Of a stretch of 64,000 nucleotides of DNA, positions 45,526 through 54,705 are shown piece by piece. The stretch is taken from assembly GCF_014384965.1 (NCBI RefSeq), contig NZ_JACRSW010000035.1, positions 62,001-126,000 on the forward strand, read 5' to 3'. The translations under genes and the position numbers were made by a program. Under the pieces are notes generated by a model. The model ran no database searches. It had not been told where the DNA came from and saw nothing but the letters and a program-made list of their open reading frames with translations. This DNA comes from Jutongia hominis. Lineage in GTDB: Bacteria > Bacillota > Clostridia > Lachnospirales > Lachnospiraceae. Position 1 is the first letter of the stretch. The number at the start of each line of letters is the position of its first letter.

Positions 45526-46068
45526 CTATGCTTCCATTACTTCTGTAACAATTCGCTTTACCTTGTCAAACTGTTTATATGCTCTTTTCTGTTTGATTCC
45601 GTGATTATCCGCTATTTCCTTTAGTGAATAGCCTTCTACCTTGTCAGAAAATATTTTCTTTTGTTCTTCTGTCAATCCGTTTTCAATCTGCTTTACCATT
45701 TCCCTATATTCCATATTAGAGGCTGTTTCCATTGTGGAATGATTAGAAATATTCATGCCCATTGAATCTAAACTAATGTTTGATCCGACTCCTGTACTTC
45801 TCTTTTGTGCTTTCTGTTTTCTAAAGTGAACAAATACCGCCCTTTTCATGTACATATAGGAAACCGCTTCAAAACTGCATTTCGCTTGTAATTGCGGATC
45901 ATTCAAATACTTTTCTACTGATAACAGGAAATCAAACACAACAATATCAAAAAATTCTTCTGCATCCAGTTTTAACTTCTTCAGAAAGTCCATGATTAGA
46001 TGGTAATTCTCTTCTGAAAACTTGCGTTCTTCCCTTGTCAATGGTCTTAATTGCTCTTTATTTTCCAT
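45526..46068 (-). CDS. Sigma-factor-like protein A
   Basis: 180 residues, RPLTREERKFSEENYHLIM at the start (region-2-like helices), a middle basic part (VHFRKQKAQKRST) and a region-4-like helix-turn-helix (LTEEQKKIFSDKVEGYSLKEIADNHGIKQ). It is paralogous to the next protein at the N-terminus. Such sigma-70-related proteins occur on mobile elements and can direct transcription of element genes. GAAAGAAG before the ATG. Confidence 0.7.
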   Translation of the reverse strand: MENKEQLRPLTREERKFSEENYHLIMDFLKKLKLDAEEFFDIVVFDFLLSVEKYLNDPQLQAKCSFEAVSYMYMKRAVFVHFRKQKAQKRSTGVGSNISLDSMGMNISNHSTMETASNMEYREMVKQIENGLTEEQKKIFSDKVEGYSLKEIADNHGIKQKRAYKQFDKVKRIVTEVMEA

Positions 46069-46135
46069 GCGATAATCTTCTTTCTATTGGTGGCAAGTGT
46101 GCCATTTCTGACACACCGCCCAACTTTGTCATTGA

Positions 46136-46759
46136 TTAAATACTAAAAACCTCTTTGAAGATTTTTCTGAACTTCTCAATGTCGTTATCTAAACCCCAAC
46201 TATACAAACCGTCATCATTACATCCGCCATACATCTTCAATGTGGTTCTTAAAATCTGCTTCAATGTATGTCCCTCAATCAGCATATCTAATTCAGTTTT
46301 TCTAATATCGTTCTCCCATGCTTCACGCTCTGTACATTTTCTGTAAAATTCTCTATATAATTCTTTTAAAATTACCTGTCTTTCAACATTTGTATATGGG
46401 TCAATCAGTTCAAATTCAAAAATTTTTTCTTCAAAACCATCATCAAGTAATGCATCATAACTAAATAAACCATTCTTCGGACGATGTTTTTCTCTGTTCA
46501 TATCTCGTAAATAATTACTTCTTGCACTGTCAAGTGTTCTGAAAAATATCTGCTCAAATTTAAGGCTCTGTAACCTCTCATATTCATGATATTTTTTCAC
46601 CGCATTCAGATATGGGATAATTAAAATGTCGTACCACTCTTCTGGAGCTAGTCTATGTATTCTCATATAGCGATACATTAAATTGTGATGTTCTTCTGCA
46701 AAAACTCTTTCTTCCTCTGTTAATGGTCTGATTGAATAATTCTTGTTGTTAGCGTTCAT
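46136..46759 (-). CDS. Sigma-factor-like protein B
   Basis: 207 residues. The N-terminal 60 residues match sigma-like protein A (RPLTEEERVFAEEHHNLM, EEWYDILIIPYLNAVKKYHEY). The C-terminal half is longer and the helix-turn-helix less clear (ELDMLIEGHTLKQILRTTLKM). A duplicated pair on one element is unusual. AGGAGG precedes the ATG. Confidence 0.65.
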   Translation of the reverse strand: MNANNKNYSIRPLTEEERVFAEEHHNLMYRYMRIHRLAPEEWYDILIIPYLNAVKKYHEYERLQSLKFEQIFFRTLDSARSNYLRDMNREKHRPKNGLFSYDALLDDGFEEKIFEFELIDPYTNVERQVILKELYREFYRKCTEREAWENDIRKTELDMLIEGHTLKQILRTTLKMYGGCNDDGLYSWGLDNDIEKFRKIFKEVFSI

Positions 46760-46814
46760 AATTACTACCTCCTAAAATATGTATTTTGATTGATTGATTG
46801 ATTTTGTACGACTA

Positions 46815-46923
46815 CTATTGAGCCGATAGGCAAGTTGTAATTGAATACCACGGCTTGACCGCTTGCCTGGATGGTATCGGGTGGATTGCTCCACCCTTTG
46901 CCCTGTTGATTGCTAACCACTTA
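46815..46923 (-). other. Structured 3' region of the 90-residue gene
   Basis: A GGGTGGA-TTGC-TCCACCC hairpin (46879-46896) directly follows the coding end, and ATACCAT/GTGGTAT pairs nearby. No clear U-run, so it is a possible terminator or processed RNA end. ATTGATTGATTGATT repeats at about 46788-46803 lie just before it. Confidence 0.4.
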
Positions 46924-47196
46924 TTACTTAATTCGTAATACGCTGTATGTCGTTGTTTTGGTGTACTCTTCCAGACTTCCCAAATCTTCCTCAAGTCTTT
47001 TCTTGTCAAGCGTTGCTCTTGTCTGTGACTTATAGGTAATTTTTGCCGTGTCTGTAAGTTCTTCTGTAAGGTTGTTTTCATTCATATAAGAAATAACCTC
47101 GGCTTCCAAAGCCTTTTCAATGTTGCTTGCTTCCTCAATCATTGTTTTGTACTTTCTGATTTCTTCAACCTTTGCTTCTAATTCTTTTTTTGTCAT
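46924..47196 (-). CDS. Coiled-coil protein, unknown
   Basis: 90 residues, a long charged coiled coil at the N-terminus (residues 1-45) and an alpha/beta end (TDTAKITYKSQTRATLD). It is the first leftward gene from the four-operator divergent control region, and AAGGAGG lies before its ATG. It might itself be the operator-binding protein, but no helix-turn-helix is obvious. Confidence 0.6.
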   Translation of the reverse strand: MTKKELEAKVEEIRKYKTMIEEASNIEKALEAEVISYMNENNLTEELTDTAKITYKSQTRATLDKKRLEEDLGSLEEYTKTTTYSVLRIK

Positions 47197-47264
47197 AATG
47201 ACTACCTCCTTAAATATGTTTGATTGATTTTGTGTAGGTCTGTTTTGTTTGACCTTGTAACTGT

Positions 47265-47391
47265 ATTATACACAGATATCTGTGTATAGTCTATTGGCAA
47301 TATGCACAAATATCTGTGAATATTCTTGTTGATTTTGTACACACTCTTTTGTGTATATTTTATTGACTATACACATTTTTCTGTGTATAAT
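47265..47391. promoter_or_regulatory. Divergent promoters with four evenly spaced operators
   Basis: Operators of the form ACACA-N6-TGTGT: the 22-bp perfect palindrome TATACACAGATATCTGTGTATA (47267-47288, cut here as two arms around GATATC), 47304-47319, 47339-47354 and 47371-47386. Centres are 34, 35 and 32 bp apart, about three helical turns. Rightward promoter TTGACT (47363-47368) -17- TATAAT (47386-47391); leftward promoter TAGACT (47293-47288) -17- TATAAT (47270-47265). The outer operators fill the two spacers exactly. Confidence 0.8.
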
Positions 47392-47440
47392 ATAGTTATC
47401 AAATCAATCAACAATATATTTTTAAAGGAGGTTTTTCTAT

Positions 47441-47956
47441 ATGAAATATTTTAAGAATGTAGAAACACTGGAAGAATTAAGAAAACAGTACAAAGAACTA
47501 TTAAAGAAGTACCACCCAGACAACCCAAACGGAAGCACAAAGGCAACGCAAGAAGTCAATGCAGAATATGACAACCTTTTCAAAGTGTTAAAGGATAGGC
47601 ACGAACACAAGACAGAGCAGACAAGCGACGCCGACAAAAAGAGCTATGATAATATGAAGTATGATTTTTCAGAAGATGAAAAGTTAAGGGAAGTTTTACA
47701 AAGTATTATCACATTGCAGAATATCAATATTGAAATAGTCGGTTGTTGGATATGGGTAGATGGCAACACATACGAACACAAAGACACTTTGAAGGCTTTA
47801 GGGTTCAAGTGGGCAAGAGAAAAAAAGAAGTGGTATTTTCATACTGAATCATTCAGAAAAAGAAGCCACAAAAAATTATCTATGGACGATATACGGAACT
47901 ATTACGGAAGTACAGAAGTACAGACGGAAAAAGTCAAGAGGATAAAAGAAGCCTAA
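47441..47956 (+). CDS. J-domain protein
   Basis: 171 residues. An N-terminal J domain (LEELRKQYKELLKKYHPDNP, with the HPD motif) should stimulate a DnaK ATPase. The C-terminal 90 residues (NIEIVGCWIWVDGNTYEHKD, LGFKWAREKKKWYFH) match a domain often seen in mobile-element J proteins that ends in WYFHxE-like sequence. AAAGGAGG precedes the ATG. It is driven by the rightward promoter of the four-operator region. Confidence 0.8.
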   Translation: MKYFKNVETLEELRKQYKELLKKYHPDNPNGSTKATQEVNAEYDNLFKVLKDRHEHKTEQTSDADKKSYDNMKYDFSEDEKLREVLQSIITLQNINIEIVGCWIWVDGNTYEHKDTLKALGFKWAREKKKWYFHTESFRKRSHKKLSMDDIRNYYGSTEVQTEKVKRIKEA

Positions 47957-48768
47957 AAAAATAAAAGTGCAGTCTTTATATATGACTACACTTTTATTAT
48001 ATATTTTTACTATGCAAAATATGGGTGGGGTATATTTACATTTTAGAATAGTTTAGTATCGTTTAAATAACCTATAGTAGATGTATTCACATGTTACTAT
48101 TGTTTTAGCAGACTATCGAACTTGATTTAATTTTTAGTATAATATAGCGTGTCAGGGGGTAGTAAAAACCACAAAAAGACTTTATTTTTCTCTCCCGTCA
48201 TATAGTTGGTTGTTACACATACCGACTGACGATTTCCACCTTACCGATATTTTCCGCAGTAAAATTCCTATAACCACCTATAAGTACACTCTTACGATAT
48301 TTTAAGGTAATCCAAATGCAGTCCCCCACAAAAACAACCCCATATCCTTAGAGAAAATCAATAGAAATCGCACCAAATCTGCTTCATAATACATCATAGG
48401 TAAACTTAATCAGCTACGCAATTACAAAGCCAATTTGATCTCAAAATCGCTTATTTTTGCAAAGGATAATAGCCTATAACAGGGAGGGGGTACACTTAAG
48501 TCACAGGGATTTAAGTACCTAGCTATATACCGGGTACTGAAAAACTATGGCAGAAATAAGTACCTGTCAGCCTGCGCCTATACCCATAATTTACGTTATT
48601 TTATTATACCAGAGTCATAAAATCAATTGCAAAATCCTCTCCCCCTAACGTAAATGCACCATAGCAAGTTATCGTCTATGCAATTTTTATCCAGAATTTA
48701 CACATAGAATAAAGGAAATATGAGAAAAAAGGGACTACTACATTTGGTAATAGTCCCTGTAATTCTGC
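47957..48768. other. About 810-nt non-coding stretch with TAAGTACC repeats
   Basis: No gene recognised. TAAGTACC occurs at 48512-48519 and 48557-48564, and the same octamer occurs in the iteron-like region upstream of the replication gene (54729-54736). GGTACACTTAAG, GGGTAC and CGGGTAC dyads lie between them. GGGGG/CCCCC-rich patches (48154, 48485, 48651) are unlike the rest. Candidate replication or regulatory region. Confidence 0.35.
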
Positions 48769-49626
48769 TTAGTTGTTTAAATAGTATGTAATTTTATCTG
48801 GATCAACTATTTCTTCTTTTTTTGTACATTTTGTATATTCATTATATGATGTTGTACTATCAAGATAGTCGGTATATCCAGTTATTTGTGCCAGACCAAA
48901 AAACGGATCTTCGAAATCTGAAGTTATTCCAAAACATGATGTCTTATCTAACGTTCCTCCAAAACTATTTGTTCCAGAATATTCAACAAGCACCCAATAA
49001 AAATTCTTTTTATCAAGATCATTTTTTACTGTGACCTTTTGTACTTCAAAACTATCTTGATTTTTCATTACAGATTTAATATTCTTACATGCTGCTAAAG
49101 CTGCCTCTTCTATATCTGTCAATTTCATTAAATTCTCTAATTTACTAGAATCAATATACTGCTGAACATTAGAATCTAACAAATCAACCTCTTCTTTTAA
49201 TTCGACAATTTCATTAAACGGACTAGAATCGCTAATTTTATTAATTTTTTCAGAAATCTTGTTAACTTTCTCTAAATCAATCCCTTTCAAATTACTTACT
49301 ACTTTCCAATTACCAATCTCAGTTTTATCGGTATCTGATAATGAATTATAGTCGGAAATAATTTGATTATATGCATCTTGAGATGGTAAGTTGCCTTTTC
49401 CAATTTCCTGAATTACTTCATTTATAGAAGTTATCTTTTCTTGCTTTTCTTTATTTCTATAAATAAATACAATAGCAGTTGACACTATCACAAGAACTAT
49501 AATAGCAATTGCAACAATTAAAATCACTTTTCCCCTCTTCTTTTTTATTGCAAATCCGCATTCAGGGCACACCTTTGCATGATCTGAAATTTCTTTACCA
49601 CATTCAGGGCACTTAATCATAGCCAT
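48769..49626 (-). CDS. Zinc-ribbon membrane protein
   Basis: 285 residues. An N-terminal zinc ribbon (CPECGKEI...CPECGF) is followed by one membrane segment (about residues 33-55) and an extracytoplasmic domain of about 220 residues with no known family. Proteins of this layout are common in Clostridia and often unassigned. GAGGAG before the ATG. A separate unit from its neighbours. Confidence 0.7.
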   Translation of the reverse strand: MAMIKCPECGKEISDHAKVCPECGFAIKKKRGKVILIVAIAIIVLVIVSTAIVFIYRNKEKQEKITSINEVIQEIGKGNLPSQDAYNQIISDYNSLSDTDKTEIGNWKVVSNLKGIDLEKVNKISEKINKISDSSPFNEIVELKEEVDLLDSNVQQYIDSSKLENLMKLTDIEEAALAACKNIKSVMKNQDSFEVQKVTVKNDLDKKNFYWVLVEYSGTNSFGGTLDKTSCFGITSDFEDPFFGLAQITGYTDYLDSTTSYNEYTKCTKKEEIVDPDKITYYLNN

Positions 49627-49762
49627 AGCTCATATTTCTCCTCTTCTTATTTTTTTCATAACTATAAAGCTTCACACTTTCATTATATTCGTTTTTGCGA
49701 AGACATTCAAGTAAAAGAATACAAAGTACACTTGTTTCATATACTAGCGAAACGGAGGTGCT

Positions 49763-49984
49763 ATGATGATTGACTATTCACCATTTTGGAATACACTTGA
49801 AAAATCAAGTGAAAACTTGTACACACTTACAAATAAATACCATATGTCACACAGCACACTCCACCGATTGAAACACAATAAAGATGTATCTACCAAGACA
49901 CTTAATGATCTATGTCGGATTCTTGATTGTGATATTTGCGATATTGTCAGATATATTCCATCTGATACAGACCAACCATTATAA
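49763..49984 (+). CDS. Small XRE-family regulator
   Basis: 73 residues, the whole length being an XRE helix-turn-helix of the HTH_26 type: LTNKYHMSHSTLHRLKHNKD then VSTKTLNDLCRILDCDICDI. CGGAGG before the first of two adjacent ATG codons. It lies between, and convergent with or divergent from, its minus-strand neighbours and could repress them. Confidence 0.75.
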   Translation: MMIDYSPFWNTLEKSSENLYTLTNKYHMSHSTLHRLKHNKDVSTKTLNDLCRILDCDICDIVRYIPSDTDQPL

Positions 49985-49988
49985 TAAA

Positions 49989-50585
49989 TTACAAAGCAAC
50001 AAATGTACTTTCATCATTTTTTGTATCAAACATCCACACATTCCCAGAATCACTTACTAAATTACTTATTTTTGAAATCTCATGTATTGTATATTTTGAA
50101 AAATCATCAGGATATTGTTTTATGTTTTTGCATAAAATATTTGCACATGTTTGAAAGTCACAATCATTAGGATGAAATAACATCATTGAAACTGGCTTTA
50201 AATCTATATGTTTTTTCCTCAATGTAACTGCAAACAATTTTGCTTTCCTATCTACAGTTCTTCCTGCAACCAAAAAACAAGCATTACTATTTGCTATTAG
50301 TTTTGCCCATTCAGTATCCATATTGATAATTGCATTACACATCGAATATATATTACTTGCAAGATCATTAACAAACCAATTTTGATAACCTTGCATATCT
50401 TTATAGCACTTCATAAAAAAAGATTGTGCTCCATAGTTTCCAGCAAAAACTACAGCCGTATTATTATTAACCACTTCTATTTTTATATCATCATCCGATA
50501 TGAATTTACCCTCTGCATCTGTTATTCTATTGTCCGCTGCTAAATAAACCTTCTTATCCATAACATATCCAAATATAACACTCAT
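49989..50585 (-). CDS. Ntn-hydrolase (proteasome/HslV-like fold) protein
   Basis: 198 residues from MSVIFGYVMDKKVYLAADNR, with GGGAG before the ATG. The opening strand, KVYLAADNRITD, then KIEVVNNNTAVVFAGN, follow the order of the first strands of proteasome beta subunits and HslV (G-D-x-x-x-T then FAG). The expected N-terminal Thr is replaced by Ser after Met, which could still be a nucleophile if Met is removed. A lone copy without HslU is unusual; the element does carry ClpX. Inference only; fold prediction would settle it. Confidence 0.6.
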   Translation of the reverse strand: MSVIFGYVMDKKVYLAADNRITDAEGKFISDDDIKIEVVNNNTAVVFAGNYGAQSFFMKCYKDMQGYQNWFVNDLASNIYSMCNAIINMDTEWAKLIANSNACFLVAGRTVDRKAKLFAVTLRKKHIDLKPVSMMLFHPNDCDFQTCANILCKNIKQYPDDFSKYTIHEISKISNLVSDSGNVWMFDTKNDESTFVAL

Positions 50586-50734
50586 TTTTACTTCTCCCAA
50601 CATTATTGATTATATGCTCCATTTTACCATATCCACCAACAAAAAAGTAAAAAAAATAGGGCATATCAGATAAACTAATATCCAATATACCCTACATAAT
50701 TAAATACATATTATATAATTACTAATTCCATCCA

Positions 50735-51262
50735 TTATAACCTTTCGATTGCAATTACCAATTCATTATAATATAAAAGCAATTTATCTAATATCTTCAC
50801 ATATTGATCCACTTCATCCAAAAGAGATATGTTATCTTTTCCAACATCTTTGTTTTCACGTAACTGAGCAATCTCATTCGGTAGTTCCAGGAGCATTTTC
50901 TTTAATTCTTTATACTTTGAATACTTTTTTTCAATTTCTTCTCTACTCTTTCCGTAAAGAAGATTATTTATTTTTTCTCTACAAATCAATGTTAACCAAT
51001 CTGCTGTATCAAAAAAAGCTCTATACTCATGCCCTAATGCTTTAGTCATGTTTTTTTGCATATATAAATCAGAATCTTTTACTTTGTTTATTCCTTTTCG
51101 TGTCGCATATACTCTAATCACATGATCGTATGCATCCCTATGTTCCTTCAATGGTTGTAAAAATAAATCCCCTTCGGTGGCTAATTCTTCAGCCAACAGC
51201 AAATAGTGTTTGGTAAATAAATGTATCTTGCAAATATCATTCCAATATTCTTCAAACTTCAT
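50735..51262 (-). CDS. Helical protein, last of a three-gene unit
   Basis: Not recognised. 175 residues, all helical: EEYWNDICKIHLFTKHYLLL, FFDTADWLTLICREKINN and a coiled C-terminus. Helical bundles of this size include HEPN domains, but the R-x4-6-H nuclease motif is not clear. It begins 8 nt after the gene for the 98-residue membrane protein. Confidence 0.55.
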   Translation of the reverse strand: MKFEEYWNDICKIHLFTKHYLLLAEELATEGDLFLQPLKEHRDAYDHVIRVYATRKGINKVKDSDLYMQKNMTKALGHEYRAFFDTADWLTLICREKINNLLYGKSREEIEKKYSKYKELKKMLLELPNEIAQLRENKDVGKDNISLLDEVDQYVKILDKLLLYYNELVIAIERL

Positions 51263-51270
51263 ACCTATTT

Positions 51271-51567
51271 TTAAGGCAACTCAACAGAATAAGCTTTTGC
51301 CTTTCTATCCTCCAAACTTGTTTTTGATAAAATATTTCCTTGTGCCAAACGAACAGACCCTCTATTCTGAATGGATATTCTATTAATTCTTGAATCACTT
51401 ATATTTTCATATTTCAATTCCTTCATATCGCTACTAAACAATTCCGATGGAAATTCGTATTCAACTTTATCTGCTGCATTCATATTAGATATAAGAAGTT
51501 GCATAATTGGAACAACACTAACAAAAAACAATAATACCAATAATATAATTATAAAATAAATTATCAA
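51271..51567 (-). CDS. Small membrane-anchored protein of a three-gene unit
   Basis: 98 residues: one N-terminal membrane segment (IIYFIIILLVLLFFVSVVPI) and a polar tail with KELKYENISDSRINRISI. The start is TTG with GGAGG 7 nt upstream, overlapping the preceding gene by 4 nt. Confidence 0.5.
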   Translation of the reverse strand: MIIYFIIILLVLLFFVSVVPIMQLLISNMNAADKVEYEFPSELFSSDMKELKYENISDSRINRISIQNRGSVRLAQGNILSKTSLEDRKAKAYSVELP

Positions 51568-52085
51568 TCTTTTACCTCCTCTATCTTAATTTGTAATGGA
51601 GAACAACACATTAATGTAATTGCTGAAACTGCAAATGTTACAATAATAGGAAAATTCCCTTCATAATCCACAGTATAAATATATTTAAAAACACTCCAAA
51701 CGGCAAATACAACTCCCCATAACACCATACCGATAATTGCACATACTAATTTAAGTGTTCCTTTTTTCTCATCATTACTAAAATAATCTATTGCTGTAAG
51801 TATGATAATAGTTGCTAAAATCCAAAGCACATCTCCCCTAAGACAAACCCCAATCCAGTATTGCTTAGTGAAGTTTTCATTTTTAGATAAATATACAATC
51901 ATATCAATTAGAATTGGTAAAAAAGAAATAACTATTCCTAAATACCATAAAAGTAATGATTTTATATTTATTTTCTTTTTCTTCTTAATACTACATCTTT
52001 CAATTTTTCCATTGTACATCATTTGCCTTGCCTTCAAATTATTCATATATAAAAATTGTCTTGCATATGCAAGACAACCTAACAA
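51564..52085 (-). CDS. Four-helix membrane protein of a three-gene unit
   Basis: 173 residues with about four membrane segments (LLLWYLGIVISFLPILIDMI, GDVLWILATIIILTAI, LVCAIIGMVLWGVVFAVWSV and FPIIVTFAVSAITLMCC). Preceded by AGAGG and a TTG start. With the two following genes it forms a short operon of membrane and helical proteins, a layout seen in some defence systems; no enzyme motif was found. Confidence 0.55.
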   Translation of the reverse strand: MLGCLAYARQFLYMNNLKARQMMYNGKIERCSIKKKKKINIKSLLLWYLGIVISFLPILIDMIVYLSKNENFTKQYWIGVCLRGDVLWILATIIILTAIDYFSNDEKKGTLKLVCAIIGMVLWGVVFAVWSVFKYIYTVDYEGNFPIIVTFAVSAITLMCCSPLQIKIEEVKD

Positions 52086-52363
52086 TACTGCCTCTACAGG
52101 ACGTATGGATATTATAACTAATCCACCTATTTCTTAGACTATCTCATTTATAATTGTATCATCTCAATACATACTATGCAAGCACTTCTTTAGAATTTTC
52201 TAAGTAGCTTGTCCTTATTGTAACATACTTTCCAGCATTTTCTTTAGATTTCAACAATTTTTCTTTAAAAAACACTATATACTGTAGTTTTCATCAATAC
52301 AACCACATCATTTTGTTATTTATTCATAATAAAACATACTATCCAATATATTTATCCATTCTC

Positions 52364-53620
52364 CTAATCTGTAATCTCAATCTTATAATTCAGCATACCT
52401 TCATACACATAATTTGGCACTTTGCCCTTACACTTTTCTGCAAGGTCACAAATATAATCAATCTTACCATCAATAAATCCAGTATGTGCTTCTTCCTCTG
52501 TGTCGAATACACCTATATCCACTTTCTTATTAAGAACATTTATTGATACTGAATATGTACCATCATCATTCTGCTGGATATTGCTTTCAATTCCTCTATC
52601 TTCAAATACTGTATTCAAGAAATGAGTCATAAATGCACACGTTTCTGGACTGTATATATTACCTTCCTTATAGAGAAGATCTTTGTCAAGATCAACCTTA
52701 GTTCCAGGAATGTAATGTGCATCAAACCATATCTTGAAATTTTGGTAGTTCTGCCATTCAATACAAACTTCCTTATCCATGTAATAAGGCTTTAATTTAT
52801 GCACAACATCACTGTAGCACCTCTGGATCATATTCTTCCACTTGATAAATGAGTATGATTCATAATCAATATCTCCTCCTACATAACCTACACCTTCATA
52901 AGTTCTTTTATTGTACCAAGGCTTCCAATCATCGGGTTTAAACTCTACCGCATTGACATTCTCCATAATCTGTTTATCTGTGATTGTTCCGTCCTGTTCA
53001 TGTACCCTCAAAATCTCATTGTATTGTTTATCTGTGACTGGGAATAAATGCTTGTAGTAATTATCCTTCATATCATTGTTCTTATGCCATACCATTGTAT
53101 TGTTTTTCATGTCATAATTTACAACAAACATCTGAATTACAAGGCTACTGGCAGTTACTTTCTCCTTCCTATATCCCCATCTGTTCTTAGACTTGAAATA
53201 AACATTCCTATCTAATGTGTAGGTCAATTCCTTTGTTGTTCTTGAATATACACCTTTTACAAGTTGATATGTGCCATCATCCAACTTCTGAATTATCCTG
53301 CCATAATTGGAAGTCCATACAGATTTATAGTCAAATAAACGCACAAACACTTCATCTTTTGCAATATTCGGAATACCCGATTCCGACCTATACAATATCT
53401 GAAAATGGTATGGTTTCTTATATTTTCGTTTTATCCTCATAGACTTATCTTTATGATATATTTCCAAGCCATCCGACAGTCTTTGTTGATAACGCTTTTC
53501 TCGCATTCCTTCATTGAAGCACTCTTTACATACACATCTTGTATAATTATGGTTTATTCCAAACCTTTCTATTGGGAGTTCTCTCCCACATTTCTTACAT
53601 ATTTTTGCTGTATTGTTCAT
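52364..53620 (-). CDS. Phage-type AP2/HNH-like DNA-binding protein
   Basis: 418 residues. An N-terminal zinc-finger (CKKCGREL...CVCKECFNEG) is followed by a DNA-binding middle and the phage-type block KWKNMIQRCYSD with EWQNYQNFKIWFDAHY and DKDLLYKEGNIYSPETC. The C-terminus contains an AP2-like stretch (DIGVFDTEEEAHTGFIDG). Such proteins are often homing nucleases or regulators in phages. AAAGGAAAA before the ATG. Confidence 0.7.
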   Translation of the reverse strand: MNNTAKICKKCGRELPIERFGINHNYTRCVCKECFNEGMREKRYQQRLSDGLEIYHKDKSMRIKRKYKKPYHFQILYRSESGIPNIAKDEVFVRLFDYKSVWTSNYGRIIQKLDDGTYQLVKGVYSRTTKELTYTLDRNVYFKSKNRWGYRKEKVTASSLVIQMFVVNYDMKNNTMVWHKNNDMKDNYYKHLFPVTDKQYNEILRVHEQDGTITDKQIMENVNAVEFKPDDWKPWYNKRTYEGVGYVGGDIDYESYSFIKWKNMIQRCYSDVVHKLKPYYMDKEVCIEWQNYQNFKIWFDAHYIPGTKVDLDKDLLYKEGNIYSPETCAFMTHFLNTVFEDRGIESNIQQNDDGTYSVSINVLNKKVDIGVFDTEEEAHTGFIDGKIDYICDLAEKCKGKVPNYVYEGMLNYKIEITD

Positions 53621-53766
53621 AATTTGATTTTTCCTTTCGATAATAGACTTGCTCCCATCGGAAGCAGTAAGAATTTTCAGAATCAGATTTGATTCTGGAC
53701 ATAATAAAAGAGTGCAAGTATTAACCTACACTCTTCTCACAAACAGTTTGATTTACAAACTCTATA

Positions 53767-54705
53767 TTATTTTTTATGTGTCAATGGATCAGCCTCGCCC
53801 CATTCATCTGAACATTCTACAAAATCTTGCGGAATGTTATCAAATACAGATAAATCCAATTTATCAGCTTCCTTAAATTTACCATCTGAATCCAATGTTT
53901 CTATCGGCTTGTAATCCAACGACTTATTATATTTGCGACATTCTTCTAATAACTGCACGATTGCAGCAGGATTATTTTGATACCTTTTCGCACCATTACA
54001 AAAAGCATTGTATCTAAGTTTAATTGACCTTCTATCAATCTTCTCATAATCATCTTCACACTCAACTGATTCCACATATTTTTCAGCTTCTTGTATGACA
54101 AGTGAAGCATCCGCATATCTTCCATAGGAATTGTTGACTTTATGGTATGTTCCGTCAGTCCTACGTTTCCTATGCCTGTAAAGATATATCAGCTTCATTT
54201 CTTCTAATTGCTCCAAGTAATCATTCACAGTACGTTTACTGCATCCCCATTGTGAAGCCATATCGTCTTGTGACATATGCCATTCTTTCGTCTTATTATT
54301 GATTGTTCCAACCAAATCTACAAAGAATGTAAACAGATTAAAAGGCATTTTTGCATTAGTGAAAATATGTTGCATTTCCCATAATTCCACTACAACAAAT
54401 TTCTGATTTTCAGTATCGACCTCTAATCCGTTATTAGAAATAATATAATTATCTCCATCCTGTTCAATTATTTCAATTATCTTTCTATCATTAAGAGACT
54501 GCAAAGCACCCTTGATATTATCAGCAATACTTCTATCTCGTCTTACTGTTCTTTTCAAAAAACTACCAGACAGAAAATATCCAATACCACTAACAGAAGT
54601 AATCAGATAATCTTGCTTGTTGCTATATAATCCATTCAAGGCAGCTATCACAGATAACTCTTTTGAATCTAAATCAATTTCCTTACTTATAAAAATCTTT
54701 AACAT
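53767..54705 (-). CDS. Winged-helix replication initiator candidate
   Basis: 312 residues. Two winged-helix-like parts: LDSKELSVIAALNGLYSNK to about residue 110, and WHMSQDDMASQWGCSKRTVNDYLEQLEEMK (about 145-180), the double winged-helix arrangement of plasmid Rep proteins. The C-terminal third is acidic. The region upstream carries two direct-repeat units with internal dyads, as iterons would. A transcription regulator remains possible. Confidence 0.65.
   Translation of the reverse strand: MLKIFISKEIDLDSKELSVIAALNGLYSNKQDYLITSVSGIGYFLSGSFLKRTVRRDRSIADNIKGALQSLNDRKIIEIIEQDGDNYIISNNGLEVDTENQKFVVVELWEMQHIFTNAKMPFNLFTFFVDLVGTINNKTKEWHMSQDDMASQWGCSKRTVNDYLEQLEEMKLIYLYRHRKRRTDGTYHKVNNSYGRYADASLVIQEAEKYVESVECEDDYEKIDRRSIKLRYNAFCNGAKRYQNNPAAIVQLLEECRKYNKSLDYKPIETLDSDGKFKEADKLDLSVFDNIPQDFVECSDEWGEADPLTHKK

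Noticed and set aside
46783..46803. ATTGATTGATTGATT microsatellite as a phase-variation tract
   Set aside because: It lies upstream of the ribosome site of the sigma-like gene, is short and has no reading-frame effect; slippage significance is unclear.
49989..51262. Known CBASS or Thoeris-type defence system
   Set aside because: No cyclase, SAVED, TIR or SIR2 motif found in the neighbouring genes.
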